62,862 bases of DNA from Streptomyces sp. G-G2 (lineage in GTDB: Bacteria > Actinomycetota > Actinomycetes > Streptomycetales > Streptomycetaceae). The stretch spans positions 1 to 62,862 of the forward strand of contig NZ_JASISO010000049.1 of the NCBI RefSeq assembly GCF_030063135.1, given 5' to 3'. Each line of letters starts with the position of its first letter. Position 1 is the first letter of the stretch. The notes beneath the pieces were generated by a model. The model searched no databases and was not told where the DNA came from. It was given only the letters and a program-made list of their open reading frames with translations. Position numbers and translations under genes: made by a program. Shown here piece after piece: positions 48,733-57,567 of this stretch.

Positions 48733-49452
48733 TTACCCGAGCCGGGCTCTCGCGCCGAGTACCGCAGTGCCGACGCGTACATGTGTCGCACCGGCCATGA
48801 CGGCCTGTTCCAGGTCGGCGCTCATCCCGGCCGAGACCATCGTGGCAGCCGGATGGTCCGTGCGCAGCTGGGATGACAATTCCAGCAACCGCTCGAAAGC
48901 GGCCTGTTCACGTCCCGCGTAGGGGCCGGCCAGCGGGGCGACGGTCATCAGTCCGCCGATCCGCAGTCCGGGGGCGGCGGCCACGAGGTCCGCCAGTTCC
49001 GCCAGCTGGTCCGGCGCGGCCCCGCCCCGCTCTCCGCGCTCCCCCGCCCCGGCGTCGAGCGCGATCTGTACCAGACAAACGAGTTCGCGTCCGGTCTTCT
49101 CGGCGGCCGCCGAGAGCGCGGGCACCAGCCGGGCCCGGTCGACGGACTGCACGACGTGCGCGTATCCCGCCACCGAACGGACTTTGTTCGTCTGCAACTG
49201 GCCGACGAAGTGCCAGCTGAGCGACAGATCCGCGCAGGCGGCGGCCTTGGGGGCGGCGTCCTGGTCGCGATTCTCCGCCACATGACGGACACCCAGGTCC
49301 GCCAGCAGTCGTACGTCGCTCGCGGGGTACGTCTTGGTGACCACGATCAGGGTCACCTCGTCCCTCGCGCGCCCGGCCGCCGCGCAGGCGGACGAGATAC
49401 GTTCCTCCACCCGCGCGAGGTTCGCGGCCAGCTCGGCCTTACGGTCCGTCAT
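48733..49452 (-). CDS. ylmE: YggS family PLP homeostasis protein (YlmE)
   Basis: 239 aa. The alanine-racemase-like barrel binds PLP at the Lys in EVTLIVVTKTYPASDVRLL (about 41). ENRDQDAAPKAAA, SWHFVGQLQTNKVRSV, GLMTVAP and VSAGMSADLEQAVMAGATHVRVGTAVLG are standard YggS motifs. It keeps free PLP and amino-acid pools in balance and has no known enzymatic activity. It starts one base after pgeF ends, so the pair is co-transcribed with ftsZ. Confidence 0.96.
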   Translation of the reverse strand: MTDRKAELAANLARVEERISSACAAAGRARDEVTLIVVTKTYPASDVRLLADLGVRHVAENRDQDAAPKAAACADLSLSWHFVGQLQTNKVRSVAGYAHVVQSVDRARLVPALSAAAEKTGRELVCLVQIALDAGAGERGERGGAAPDQLAELADLVAAAPGLRIGGLMTVAPLAGPYAGREQAAFERLLELSSQLRTDHPAATMVSAGMSADLEQAVMAGATHVRVGTAVLGARARLG

Positions 49453-50187
49453 CTAAGAGTCCAACCAGACATATCCGGCAAGCCGCCCGGTCACCCGGTC
49501 GCGGCGGTACGAGAAGTGGTCCCGCGACTCCAGTGTGCAGACCGGGGATCGCCGGGCATCGGTGACCCCCAGTCCCGCGAGCTGCGCGTGCACTCCGGCG
49601 ACGACGTCGACGGCCGGGGTGCCCCAGCTGGTCTCGGCGTGGGCGGCGGGCACGACCGCCGCGACGTCCGCGCGCATCGCGGCGGGGACTTCGTAGCACC
49701 GGCCGCAGACGGCGGGTCCGGTACGGACCACCATCCGCCCGGGTTCGGCGCCGAGGGAGACCATCGCCTCCACGGCGGCGGGCACCACGCCCGCGACCAG
49801 TCCGGGCCGCCCGGCGTGGGCGGCGGCCGCCACCCCGGCGACCGGGTCGGCCAGCAGGACCGGGGTGCAGTCGGCGGTGAGTACGGCGAGGGCGAGCCCC
49901 CGACGGGTGGTCACCACCGCGTCCACGGACGGAACCTCCTGGTCCGCGGCCCAGGGGCCGTCGACCACGGCGACGTCCCGCCCGTGCACCTGGTTCATCC
50001 AGACCACCCGGTCCGGGGCGAGGCCCAGGGCCCGTGCTGCGGTAGCCCGGTTGGCGCGTACGACGGCCGGGTCGTCGCCCACCGCGCCGCCGAGGTTGAG
50101 CTCCTCATACGGAACGGCGCTCCCCCCGCCCCACCTGTCGGTGAAAGCGAAGTGGGCGCCGCTCACGCTGTGCCGCTCTATCGTCAC
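49453..50187 (-). CDS. pgeF: Peptidoglycan editing factor / purine nucleoside phosphorylase-like (YfiH, YlmD)
   Basis: 244 aa from a GTG at 50187 that overlaps the ftsZ stop by 4 bases. The Zn/Cu ligands are the His in WMNQVHGRDV, Cys in LTADCTPVLL and His in AAAHAGRPGL, as in YfiH/LACC1. The family removes wrong residues (Ser in place of Ala) from muropeptide precursors or acts on purine nucleosides. Location right behind ftsZ suits the first role. Confidence 0.94.
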   Translation of the reverse strand: MTIERHSVSGAHFAFTDRWGGGSAVPYEELNLGGAVGDDPAVVRANRATAARALGLAPDRVVWMNQVHGRDVAVVDGPWAADQEVPSVDAVVTTRRGLALAVLTADCTPVLLADPVAGVAAAAHAGRPGLVAGVVPAAVEAMVSLGAEPGRMVVRTGPAVCGRCYEVPAAMRADVAAVVPAAHAETSWGTPAVDVVAGVHAQLAGLGVTDARRSPVCTLESRDHFSYRRDRVTGRLAGYVWLDS

Positions 50188-51389
50188 TTCAAGAAATCCG
50201 GGACATCCAGCTCTTCGGCCGGGCTGTCCTGGTAGGGACGGGCCGTCGGGACCTGCGGGGCCGTGGGCATCGCGGACTCGGCCGGAGCGGCCTCGGCCGG
50301 AGCCTTCGCGTCCTCGCGCGGGGTGACCGAACCGAGTCCGCCGAAGGCCGGACGGACCGGCTCCGCGGCGCGGACCGGCGTCGCCGGCTCCTCGCGCTTG
50401 GTGGACGCGGCGCCGATGACGTTGTCCCGGCGGGTCGGGGGCTGTCCGCCGTCGAACCCGGCGGCGATGACGGTGACCCGTACCTCGTCGCCGAGCGCGT
50501 CGTCGATGACGGCGCCGAAGATGATGTTCGCCTCGGGGTGCGCGGCCTCGCTGACCAGCTGCGCGGCCTCGTTGATCTCGAAGAGACCGAGGTCGGAGCC
50601 ACCGGAGATGGAGAGCAGCACACCGCGGGCGCCGTCGATGGACGCCTCCAGCAGCGGCGAGGAGATCGCCATCTCGGCGGCGGCCACGGCACGGTCGTCG
50701 CCGCGGGCCGAGCCGATGCCCATGAGGGCCGAGCCCGCCTCGGACATCACGGACTTGACGTCCGCGAAGTCGAGGTTGATCAGACCCGGGGTGGTGATGA
50801 GATCGGTGATGCCCTGGACGCCGGACAGCAGGACCTGGTCCGCCGACTTGAAGGCGTCCAGCACGCTGACCTGGCGGTCCGAGATGGACAGCAGCCGGTC
50901 GTTGGGGATGACGATGAGGGTGTCGACCTCTTCGCGGAGTTCGGCGATGCCGTCCTCCGCCTGGTTGGCACGCCGACGGCCTTCGAAGGTGAAGGGCCGG
51001 GTGACCACACCGATCGTCAGGGCGCCGAGCGAGCGCGCGATGTTGGCGACCACGGGGGCGCCGCCGGTGCCGGTGCCGCCGCCTTCACCCGCGGTGACGA
51101 AGACCATGTCGGCCCCCTTGAGGACCTCCTCGATCTCCTCGCGGTGGTCCTCTGCCGCCTTGCGGCCGACGGCCGGGTTGGCTCCGGCGCCGAGGCCCCG
51201 GGTGAGTTCACGGCCGACGTCGAGCTTGACGTCGGCGTCGCTCATCAACAGCGCCTGGGCGTCGGTGTTGATGGCGATGAACTCGACGCCCTTGAGACCG
51301 ACCTCGATCATTCGGTTGATGGCATTGACACCACCGCCGCCGACACCGATGACCTTGATGACTGCGAGGTAGTTCTGCGGTGCTGCCAC
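50184..51389 (-). CDS. ftsZ: Cell division GTPase FtsZ
   Basis: 401 aa from a GTG at 51389. The nucleotide-binding fold includes VIGVGGGGVNAINRMI, tubulin signature GGGTGTGGAPVVA, NxDxxD-like FADVKSVM and T7 loop NLDFADV region. The C-terminal tail after a Pro/Ala linker (about 320-385) ends in the conserved AEELDVPDFLK that binds SepF. It polymerises into sporulation ladders and vegetative Z-rings. The 277-bp region upstream, which contains several dyads, points to dedicated promoters besides read-through from ftsQ. Confidence 0.99.
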   Translation of the reverse strand: MAAPQNYLAVIKVIGVGGGGVNAINRMIEVGLKGVEFIAINTDAQALLMSDADVKLDVGRELTRGLGAGANPAVGRKAAEDHREEIEEVLKGADMVFVTAGEGGGTGTGGAPVVANIARSLGALTIGVVTRPFTFEGRRRANQAEDGIAELREEVDTLIVIPNDRLLSISDRQVSVLDAFKSADQVLLSGVQGITDLITTPGLINLDFADVKSVMSEAGSALMGIGSARGDDRAVAAAEMAISSPLLEASIDGARGVLLSISGGSDLGLFEINEAAQLVSEAAHPEANIIFGAVIDDALGDEVRVTVIAAGFDGGQPPTRRDNVIGAASTKREEPATPVRAAEPVRPAFGGLGSVTPREDAKAPAEAAPAESAMPTAPQVPTARPYQDSPAEELDVPDFLK

Positions 51390-51486
51390 GTCGAAGGCCT
51401 CTCGCCTCGAGTTACGTGTCGCCGCCTCGCGGGCCTGCGGTGCGACGACTGATGCCGAAAGTGGGACGGTCCAACACGCCGACCCG

Positions 51487-51511
51487 AACCCTAACCCTGA
51501 AGTTTAGGGTT
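51487..51511 (-). promoter_or_regulatory. Inverted repeat upstream of ftsZ
   Basis: AACCCTAA (51487-51494) and TTAGGGTT (51504-51511) are perfect 8-bp arms 98-122 bp upstream of the ftsZ start. The same spacer has GTTC-AAC-GAAC (51571-51581) and GACAC (51546-51550), the core of WhiA sites. A run CGTTTTTCTTTTC near 51597-51610 is the most A+T-rich block. This is the ftsQ-ftsZ space (51390-51666); it holds no ORF. The binding proteins are inferred only. Confidence 0.5.
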
Positions 51512-51666
51512 ATGGGTGTGTCTGTTCCCTGGACTCTCCGAACAGGACACTAAGTCGACAAGTGGTGCGCGTTCAACGAACACGCCGAACCTCCCGTTTT
51601 TCTTTTCACCCTATGTGATCACCCATATCGCTGGCCAACCAGGGTGCGTCGCTGTTCGACTCGGCG

Positions 51667-52527
51667 TCAACTCCCGGACACCGCAGGTGCCGTGGGCACG
51701 CTCACGTCGAAGTGGTCAGCCTTGGGCACCGCCTTGAGCAGCGCGGTCAGCGCGCGACCCTTCGCCTCACCCTGTTCGCCGCTCCCCCAGATCACCTTCC
51801 GGCCCCGGGAGAGCTCCAGAACGACCGAATCGTACGAGCCCACCTTGACCAGCAGGGTCTCCCTGGCCACGGCCTTGGGGAGGTCGCCCGCGACCGCCAC
51901 GGCCTCGCGCAGCAGCCTGCCCTCGTCGAACCGGCGGCCGCTCGGTGACTGACCGGCCGCCAATTCGAGGACCGGAACACCCGCGGGTGCTTTCGGAACC
52001 GTGTCGAATCGCACACCCGAAGCGTCGACTTCGACGAAGTCGGCGCCCTTTTTGACGAGCAGTACCGGTTTGCGCTCCGTCACTTCGACTCCGATTCCGT
52101 GCGGCCACGAGCGCGTGACCGTCACCGAGCCGACCCGCGGCAGCCGCCCGCGGACCCGGCTCTCGATCTCGCCGGTGTCCACGGAGACGAGCGGCGCCCC
52201 GACCGGGACGGCCGCCGCGGTGAGCACCTGCGCGGGCGTGAGCACCTCGGTGCCGTGCGCCGTGACCTTCTCGACGCGCAGCCAGCTGGAGCCGTACAGG
52301 GCCCACGTGACGCCCGCGCCGAGCAGGACCGCGGCGAGGGCCGCGGCGAGCAGCACCGGGCCCCGGCGCGGCCGCCCCGGGGCGTGCGGGGGGCCGCCGG
52401 GGCCTCGGAACGCGGAGCTCTTCGCCGCCTTCGCCGTTCTGCCCGGCTTGGGCGGTTTGGGTGGCCGGGGCGCCTTGGCGGGCTTCGGGGGCTTGTCGCC
52501 CTTGCGTGCGGTCGTCGCTCCGGCCAC
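51667..52527 (-). CDS. ftsQ: Cell division protein FtsQ/DivIB
   Basis: 286 aa. An N-terminal cytosolic stretch of Pro/Lys/Ala repeats (residues 1-58; KPPKPAKAPRPPKPPKPGR) precedes one membrane span (about 58-80). The POTRA domain follows (LRVEKVTAHGTEVLTPAQVL...GAPLVSVDTGEIESRVRGRLPRVGSVTVTRSWP), then the FtsQ domain (IGVEVTERKPVLLV). It links FtsL/DivIC with the septal synthase complex. It starts 32 bp after murG and is followed by the ftsZ promoter region. Confidence 0.96.
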   Translation of the reverse strand: MAGATTARKGDKPPKPAKAPRPPKPPKPGRTAKAAKSSAFRGPGGPPHAPGRPRRGPVLLAAALAAVLLGAGVTWALYGSSWLRVEKVTAHGTEVLTPAQVLTAAAVPVGAPLVSVDTGEIESRVRGRLPRVGSVTVTRSWPHGIGVEVTERKPVLLVKKGADFVEVDASGVRFDTVPKAPAGVPVLELAAGQSPSGRRFDEGRLLREAVAVAGDLPKAVARETLLVKVGSYDSVVLELSRGRKVIWGSGEQGEAKGRALTALLKAVPKADHFDVSVPTAPAVSGS

Positions 52528-52559
52528 TGCGGTGCCTCCTGCGTCGGTGCCTGCCCGGC

Positions 52560-53654
52560 TCAGCGGGCCCTTCGTGCGGCAATCGCCTCGTAGACCATGC
52601 CGACCAGCAGATCATCGGCGTCCCGACGGCCGAACTCGGCGGCGGCGCGCGACATCTCGTACAGGCGGTGCGGGTCGGCCAGTACCGGGAGGACCTGGCT
52701 CAGGATCCACTCGGGGGTCAGTTCCGCGTCGTCGACGAGCAGGCCGCCACCGGCCTTGACCACCGGCTGGGCGTTCAGCCGCTGTTCGCCGTTGCCGATC
52801 GGCAACGGGACGTAGGCGGCGGGCAGCCCGACGGCGGACAGTTCGGCGACGGTCATCGCACCCGCGCGGCACAGCATCATGTCGGCGGCTGCGTACGCGA
52901 GATCCATCCGGTCCACGTACGGTACCGGCACATAGGGCGGCATCCCGGGCATGTTGTCGACACGCGGCAGTTCGTTCTTCGGGCCGACCGCGTGCAGGAT
53001 CTGGATCCCGGAGCGCTGGAGGGTCGGCGCGACCGCCTGGACGACCTCGTTGAGCCTGCGCGCGCCCTGCGAGCCGCCGGAGACCAGCAGCGTCGGCAGG
53101 TTGGGGTCGAGCCCGAAGGCGGCCCGCGCCTCCGGCCGGACCATGGCGCGGTCCAGGGTCGAGATGGAGCGCCGCAGCGGGATGCCGATGTAGCGCGCGT
53201 TACGGAGCTTGCTGTCGGGCGTGGAGACCGCGACGGCGGCCGCGTAGCGCGAGCCGATCTTGTTGGCGAGGCCCGGCCGGGCGTTGGCCTCGTGGACGAT
53301 GATCGGGACCCCGAGCCGCTTGGCGGCCAGGTAGCCGGGCAGCGCCACGTAGCCGCCGAAGCCGACGACGCAGTCGGCCTTGGTGCGCTCCAGGATCTGC
53401 TCCGCGGCCTTGATGGTGCCGCGGAGCCGTCCGGGGACGGTGATCAGCTCAGGGGTGGGCTTGCGGGGCAGCGGTACGGCGGGGATCAGTCCCAGCTCGT
53501 AGCCGCGCTCCGGCACCAAGCGGGTCTCAAGGCCCCGTTCCGTTCCGAGGGCGGTGATGCCCACGGAGGGGTCCTGCCTGCGCAGGGCATCCGCGAGGGC
53601 GAGCGCCGGCTCGATGTGGCCGGCGGTCCCCCCACCGGCAAGTACGACATGCAC
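52560..53654 (-). CDS. murG: MurG, lipid II N-acetylglucosaminyltransferase
   Basis: 364 aa GT28. It adds GlcNAc to lipid I on the cytosolic membrane face. GGGTAGHIEPALALADAL, FGGYVALPGYLAAK, IVHEANARPGLANKIG, VSGGSQGARRLNEV, CRAGAMTVAELSAVGLPAAYVPLP and GEQRLNAQPVVKAGGGLLV form the standard set. It is the canonical copy because of its place between ftsW and ftsQ; a second MurG-like gene lies at 34881-36059. ftsW ends 6 bp before it. Confidence 0.98.
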   Translation of the reverse strand: MHVVLAGGGTAGHIEPALALADALRRQDPSVGITALGTERGLETRLVPERGYELGLIPAVPLPRKPTPELITVPGRLRGTIKAAEQILERTKADCVVGFGGYVALPGYLAAKRLGVPIIVHEANARPGLANKIGSRYAAAVAVSTPDSKLRNARYIGIPLRRSISTLDRAMVRPEARAAFGLDPNLPTLLVSGGSQGARRLNEVVQAVAPTLQRSGIQILHAVGPKNELPRVDNMPGMPPYVPVPYVDRMDLAYAAADMMLCRAGAMTVAELSAVGLPAAYVPLPIGNGEQRLNAQPVVKAGGGLLVDDAELTPEWILSQVLPVLADPHRLYEMSRAAAEFGRRDADDLLVGMVYEAIAARRAR

Positions 53655-53660
53655 CGAAAT

Positions 53661-55028
53661 TCACCGCTCTCCGGACGGACGCTTCTTGACGCGCCGTCTC
53701 ATCGATTTCCATCTCAGCCCGACCCGCTTCCAGCCGAACTTCGGCTGTCGCATCGCGAGCGCCGCGCGCGCCGCGGGCTCCTCCCGCGCGAACGCGATGA
53801 GCAGCCCCACGGCGAACATCGTCGGCAGCAGGGCGGACCCCCCGTAGGAGAACAGCGGGAGCGGGACCCCGGCGATCGGCAGCAGACCGAGCACCGCACC
53901 GATGTTGATCACGGCTTGCGCCGTGATCCAGGTGGTCACGCCTCCCGCGGCAAACCTGACGAAGGAGTCCTCCGTACGTCCGGCCACGCGGATACCCGCA
54001 TAGCCTAGAGCCGCGAACAGGGCGACTACCGACAGCGTCCCCGCCAGCCCCAGTTCCTCACCGGTGATGGCGAAGATGAAGTCGGTGTGCGCTTCCGGTA
54101 GTTGACCCCATTTTTCCACGCTCGCACCGAGTCCTGAACCGAACCATCCACCGGACGCCAGGGCGTAGATTCCGTGGACGGCCTGCCAGCACAGGTCGTT
54201 CTTGCCCGGGTCGGTCGCCCCCAGGCAGGCGAGCCGGTCCATCCGGTGCGGACTGGTCCGGATCAGTACGAAGACGATCACGGCCGCGAAGCCGAGCACT
54301 CCGGCGAACATCCTGGTCGGAGCCCCGGCCAGCCACAAGAGGCCGAAGAGGATCGCGCCCAGGATCATCGCGGTGCCCATGTCCCCGCCGAGCATGATCA
54401 GCCCGAGCAGCAGGAAGGCCACCGGCACCAGCGGCACCAGAAGGTGCTTCCACTGGCTCAGCAGGTCCCTGTCGCCCTTGCGGGCCAGCAGGTCGGCGCC
54501 CCACAGGATCAGTGCCAGCTTGCCGAACTCACTGGGCTGGAGCATGAACGGGCCGCCAAGGGAAATCCAATTCTGGTTGCCGTTGATCGACACTCCCATC
54601 CCGGGGATCTGGACCAGGGCCATCAGGAAGAGGGTTCCGGCGAGCACGGGGTAGGACAGCGCCCGGTGGAGTGTGACGGGCATCCGGGAGGCGGCCAGCA
54701 GCAGGACGGCGCCGATGGAGGCGGCCAGGAACTGCTTCTTGAAGAAGTACGAGGCGCCCAGGCCCAGCTGGAGCCCCTTGATCATGGAGGCCGAGTAGAC
54801 CATCACCAGGCCGAGTACGGTGAGGAGCAGGGCGCTGCCGAAGATCAGGTAGTACGCGGTGAGGGGACGGTCCCAGGCCCGGCGCACTTGCCGTTGCGTG
54901 CGCCGCAGCCCGTCCAGCGAACCGCGCCCCGCGGGCCGCCGCGCGCTCGGCGCCGGTCTCTTGCGGCCCTGGGTCTTCGGCTTCGGTGCGGACGGCCGCC
55001 GCCCCGGGAGCAGTTGCTTGGCCGGCAT
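53661..55028 (-). CDS. ftsW: FtsW, septal peptidoglycan polymerase (SEDS)
   Basis: 455 aa from the ATG at 55028, with GGAGGGGAAG twelve bases upstream; the frame goes further up but only noise. A basic cytosolic N-terminus (about 1-55) is followed by ten spans. SEDS motifs are GNQNWISLGGPFMLQPSEFGKLALILW, GGDMGTAMIL, EEKWGQLPEAHTDFIFAITGEELG (ELG) and PLPLFSYGGSALL. It polymerises lipid II with FtsI during septation. murG follows by 6 bp; murD precedes by 59 bp. Confidence 0.97.
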   Translation of the reverse strand: MPAKQLLPGRRPSAPKPKTQGRKRPAPSARRPAGRGSLDGLRRTQRQVRRAWDRPLTAYYLIFGSALLLTVLGLVMVYSASMIKGLQLGLGASYFFKKQFLAASIGAVLLLAASRMPVTLHRALSYPVLAGTLFLMALVQIPGMGVSINGNQNWISLGGPFMLQPSEFGKLALILWGADLLARKGDRDLLSQWKHLLVPLVPVAFLLLGLIMLGGDMGTAMILGAILFGLLWLAGAPTRMFAGVLGFAAVIVFVLIRTSPHRMDRLACLGATDPGKNDLCWQAVHGIYALASGGWFGSGLGASVEKWGQLPEAHTDFIFAITGEELGLAGTLSVVALFAALGYAGIRVAGRTEDSFVRFAAGGVTTWITAQAVINIGAVLGLLPIAGVPLPLFSYGGSALLPTMFAVGLLIAFAREEPAARAALAMRQPKFGWKRVGLRWKSMRRRVKKRPSGER

Positions 55029-55087
55029 GTGTGATCTTCCCCTCCACTCGTCCGGGCGCCGACCGGAGGGGTCCGACCCCTGCGTCG

Positions 55088-56515
55088 CTAAGCGCCCGCC
55101 GCGGCGAGTTCGCGGACCGCGTCGGCGAACGCGTCCCCGCGCTTGTTGTAGTTCGCGAACATGTCCATCGAGGCACACGCGGGTGCCAGCAGGACCGTGT
55201 CGCCCGGCTCGGCCAGTCGGGCCGCCTCCCGGACGGCCGCGAGCATCGCCCCAGTGTCGGTCCGTTCCAGCTCGACCACCGGGACCTCGGGCGCGTGTCG
55301 CGCGAGCGCGTCCCGGATCAGGGCCCGGTCGGCGCCGATCAGGACCGCGGCGCGCAGCCGCTTCGCGGAGCGGGTGACCAGCTCGTCGAAGGTCGCGCCC
55401 TTGGCCAGGCCGCCCGCGATCCACACGACCGGCTCGTAGGCCGCCAGGGAGGCTTGCGCGGCGTGCGTGTTGGTCGCCTTGGAGTCGTCGATGTAGGTGA
55501 CCCCGTCGACCTCGTCGACGTGGGCGATGCGGTGCGCGTCGGGGCGGAAGTCGCGCAGGCCGTCGCGGACGGCCCGCGGCGGCACGCCGTAGGCGCGGGC
55601 CAGGGCCGCCGCCGCGAGGGCGTTGGCGATGTTGTGCGGGGCGGCCGGGACGACGTCGGAGACCTCGGCCAGCTCCTGGGCGTTCTTCTGCCGGTTGTCG
55701 ACGAAGGCGCGGTCGACGAGGATGCCGTCGACGACGCCGAGCATGGAGGGGCCGGGGGCGCCGAGGGTGAAGCCGATGGCGCGGCAGCCCTCTTCGACGT
55801 CGGCCTCGACGACCAGGTCCTCGGTGGCCTTGTCGGCGACGTTGTAGACGCAGGCGACGGTGTTGCCCTCGTAGATGCGGCCCTTGTCGGCGGCGTACGC
55901 CGCCATGGTGCCGTGCCAGTCGAGGTGGTCGGGGGCCAGGTTCAGGACGACCGCCGAGTGGGCGCGCACGGAGGGCGCCCAGTGCAGCTGGTAGCTGGAG
56001 AGTTCGACGGCGAGTACGTCGTACTCCTCCTCGCCGGTCACCACGTCGATGATCGGGGTGCCGATGTTGCCGACGGCGGCGGTCCGCAGACCGGCGGCGC
56101 GCAGGATCGACGCGAGCATCTGGGTGGTGGTGGTCTTGCCGTTCGTACCGGTGATCGCGAGCCAGGGGGCGGCGTTCTCGCCGCGCAGCCGCCAGGCGAT
56201 CTCCACGTCTCCGACGACGTCGACCCCGGCCGCGGCGGCGGCCGCGAAGAGCGGGCTCCCGGGCTGCCAGCCCGGCGAGGTGACGACCAGCTCGGTGCCC
56301 GCGGGGAGGGTGTCCGCGTCGGCGAGGCGTACGGAGATCCCCAGTTCGCCGAGTTCGGCGGCCCGGGCCCGCAGGGCCTCGCTGTCGCCGCCGTCCACGA
56401 CGGTGACGGACGCACCGAGGCCGGCCAGGGCGCGGGCGGCGCTGACGCCGCTCACGCCGAGACCGGCGACGGTGATGTTCTTGTGGTGCCAGGCGGTCAC
56501 TTGTCGGCTGCCCAT
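55088..56515 (-). CDS. murD: UDP-N-acetylmuramoyl-L-alanine--D-glutamate ligase
   Basis: 475 aa from ATG 56515; a GTG at 56500 that overlaps the mraY stop (GTGA) is an alternative and would remove five residues. It adds D-Glu to UDP-MurNAc-Ala. Motifs: VAGLGVSGVSAARAL, P-loop ITGTNGKTTTTQML, VAVELSSYQLHW, NLAPDHLDWHGTMAAYAADKGRIY, NVANALA-like (PHNIANALAAAALA), IDDSKATNTHAAQASL, and APACASMDMFANYNKRGDAF. All are intact. It overlaps the mraY end by 19 bp if the ATG is used. Confidence 0.97.
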   Translation of the reverse strand: MGSRQVTAWHHKNITVAGLGVSGVSAARALAGLGASVTVVDGGDSEALRARAAELGELGISVRLADADTLPAGTELVVTSPGWQPGSPLFAAAAAAGVDVVGDVEIAWRLRGENAAPWLAITGTNGKTTTTQMLASILRAAGLRTAAVGNIGTPIIDVVTGEEEYDVLAVELSSYQLHWAPSVRAHSAVVLNLAPDHLDWHGTMAAYAADKGRIYEGNTVACVYNVADKATEDLVVEADVEEGCRAIGFTLGAPGPSMLGVVDGILVDRAFVDNRQKNAQELAEVSDVVPAAPHNIANALAAAALARAYGVPPRAVRDGLRDFRPDAHRIAHVDEVDGVTYIDDSKATNTHAAQASLAAYEPVVWIAGGLAKGATFDELVTRSAKRLRAAVLIGADRALIRDALARHAPEVPVVELERTDTGAMLAAVREAARLAEPGDTVLLAPACASMDMFANYNKRGDAFADAVRELAAAGA

Positions 56516-57567
56516 CCCGCGTAGAAGAGTCCGAGTCCCACGATCACGCACACGCCCTGGATGATCCAGAAGCGGACCACGACAAGGACTTCGGACCACC
56601 CCTTGAGTTCGAAGTGGTGCTGGAGTGGCGCCATCCGGAAGACCCGCTTGCCGGTCATCTTGAAGGAACCGACCTGGATCACCACGGACATGGTGATCAG
56701 CACGAAGAGGCCGCCGAGCAGGGCGATCAGGAACTCCGTGCGGGAGCAGATCGCGAGACCGGCGAGCGCGCCGCCGAGGGCCAGCGAACCGGTGTCGCCC
56801 ATGAAGATCTTGGCGGGCGAGGTGTTCCACCACAGGAAGCCGAAGCAGGCGCCCATCAGGGCGGAGGCGACGACCGCGAGGTCCAGCGGGTCGCGCACTT
56901 CGAAGCACGCGGACGGGTTCGGCAGGGTCTGCGCGTTGGCGCAGGACTCCTGGTACTGCCAGACGCCGATGAAGGTGTAGGCACCGAAGACCATCACGGC
57001 GGCGCCGGTGGCGAGCCCGTCGAGACCGTCGGTGAGGTTCACGCCGTTCGACATCGCGAGGATCATGAACAGCGCCCAGACCACGAACAGCACCGGCCCG
57101 ATGGCCCAGCCGAAGTCGGTCACGAAGGACAGCCGGGTGGAGGCGGGGGTGAGCCCGCGCCCGTCCGCGAACTGCAGGGCGAGGACCGCGAAGGCGATGC
57201 CGACGATCAGCTGGCCGGCCATCTTGGCCTTGGCCCGCAGCCCGAGCGAACGCTGCTTGACGATCTTGATGTAGTCGTCGAGGAAACCGACGACGCCCAT
57301 GCCCGCCATGAGGAAGAGCACCAGCAGACCGGAGAAGGTCGGCTGGCTGGACGTGATCACCTTCGTCAGGGCGTACGCGATCAGCGTGGCCGTGATGAAG
57401 GAGATGCCGCCCATGGTGGGCGTGCCCTTCTTCCCGGCGTGGCCGCGCGGCCCGTCGTCCCGGATGAACTGGCCGTAACCCTTGCGGGCCAGCCCCTTGA
57501 TCAGTAGCGGGGTTCCGACGAGTGTCAGGAAGAGCCCGATGACACCCGCGAACAGGATCTGCCTCAT
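56497..57567 (-). CDS. mraY: Phospho-MurNAc-pentapeptide transferase MraY
   Basis: 356 aa with ten membrane spans. The active-site aspartates are in GFLDDYIKIVKQRSLGL and SNGVNLTDGLDGLATG; KKGTPTMGGI (HAGKKGTPTMGGISF) and APLQHHFELKGWSE are the other signatures. It makes lipid I by joining phospho-MurNAc-pentapeptide to undecaprenyl phosphate. It overlaps murF by 4 bases (ATGA) and murD at its other end, so translation is coupled. Confidence 0.98.
   Translation of the reverse strand: MRQILFAGVIGLFLTLVGTPLLIKGLARKGYGQFIRDDGPRGHAGKKGTPTMGGISFITATLIAYALTKVITSSQPTFSGLLVLFLMAGMGVVGFLDDYIKIVKQRSLGLRAKAKMAGQLIVGIAFAVLALQFADGRGLTPASTRLSFVTDFGWAIGPVLFVVWALFMILAMSNGVNLTDGLDGLATGAAVMVFGAYTFIGVWQYQESCANAQTLPNPSACFEVRDPLDLAVVASALMGACFGFLWWNTSPAKIFMGDTGSLALGGALAGLAICSRTEFLIALLGGLFVLITMSVVIQVGSFKMTGKRVFRMAPLQHHFELKGWSEVLVVVRFWIIQGVCVIVGLGLFYAGWAADK

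Noticed and set aside
51487..51511. Telomere-like CCCTAA repeats
   Set aside because: Only one or two units in an inverted repeat; Streptomyces telomeres are different palindromes and this is an internal ftsZ promoter region.
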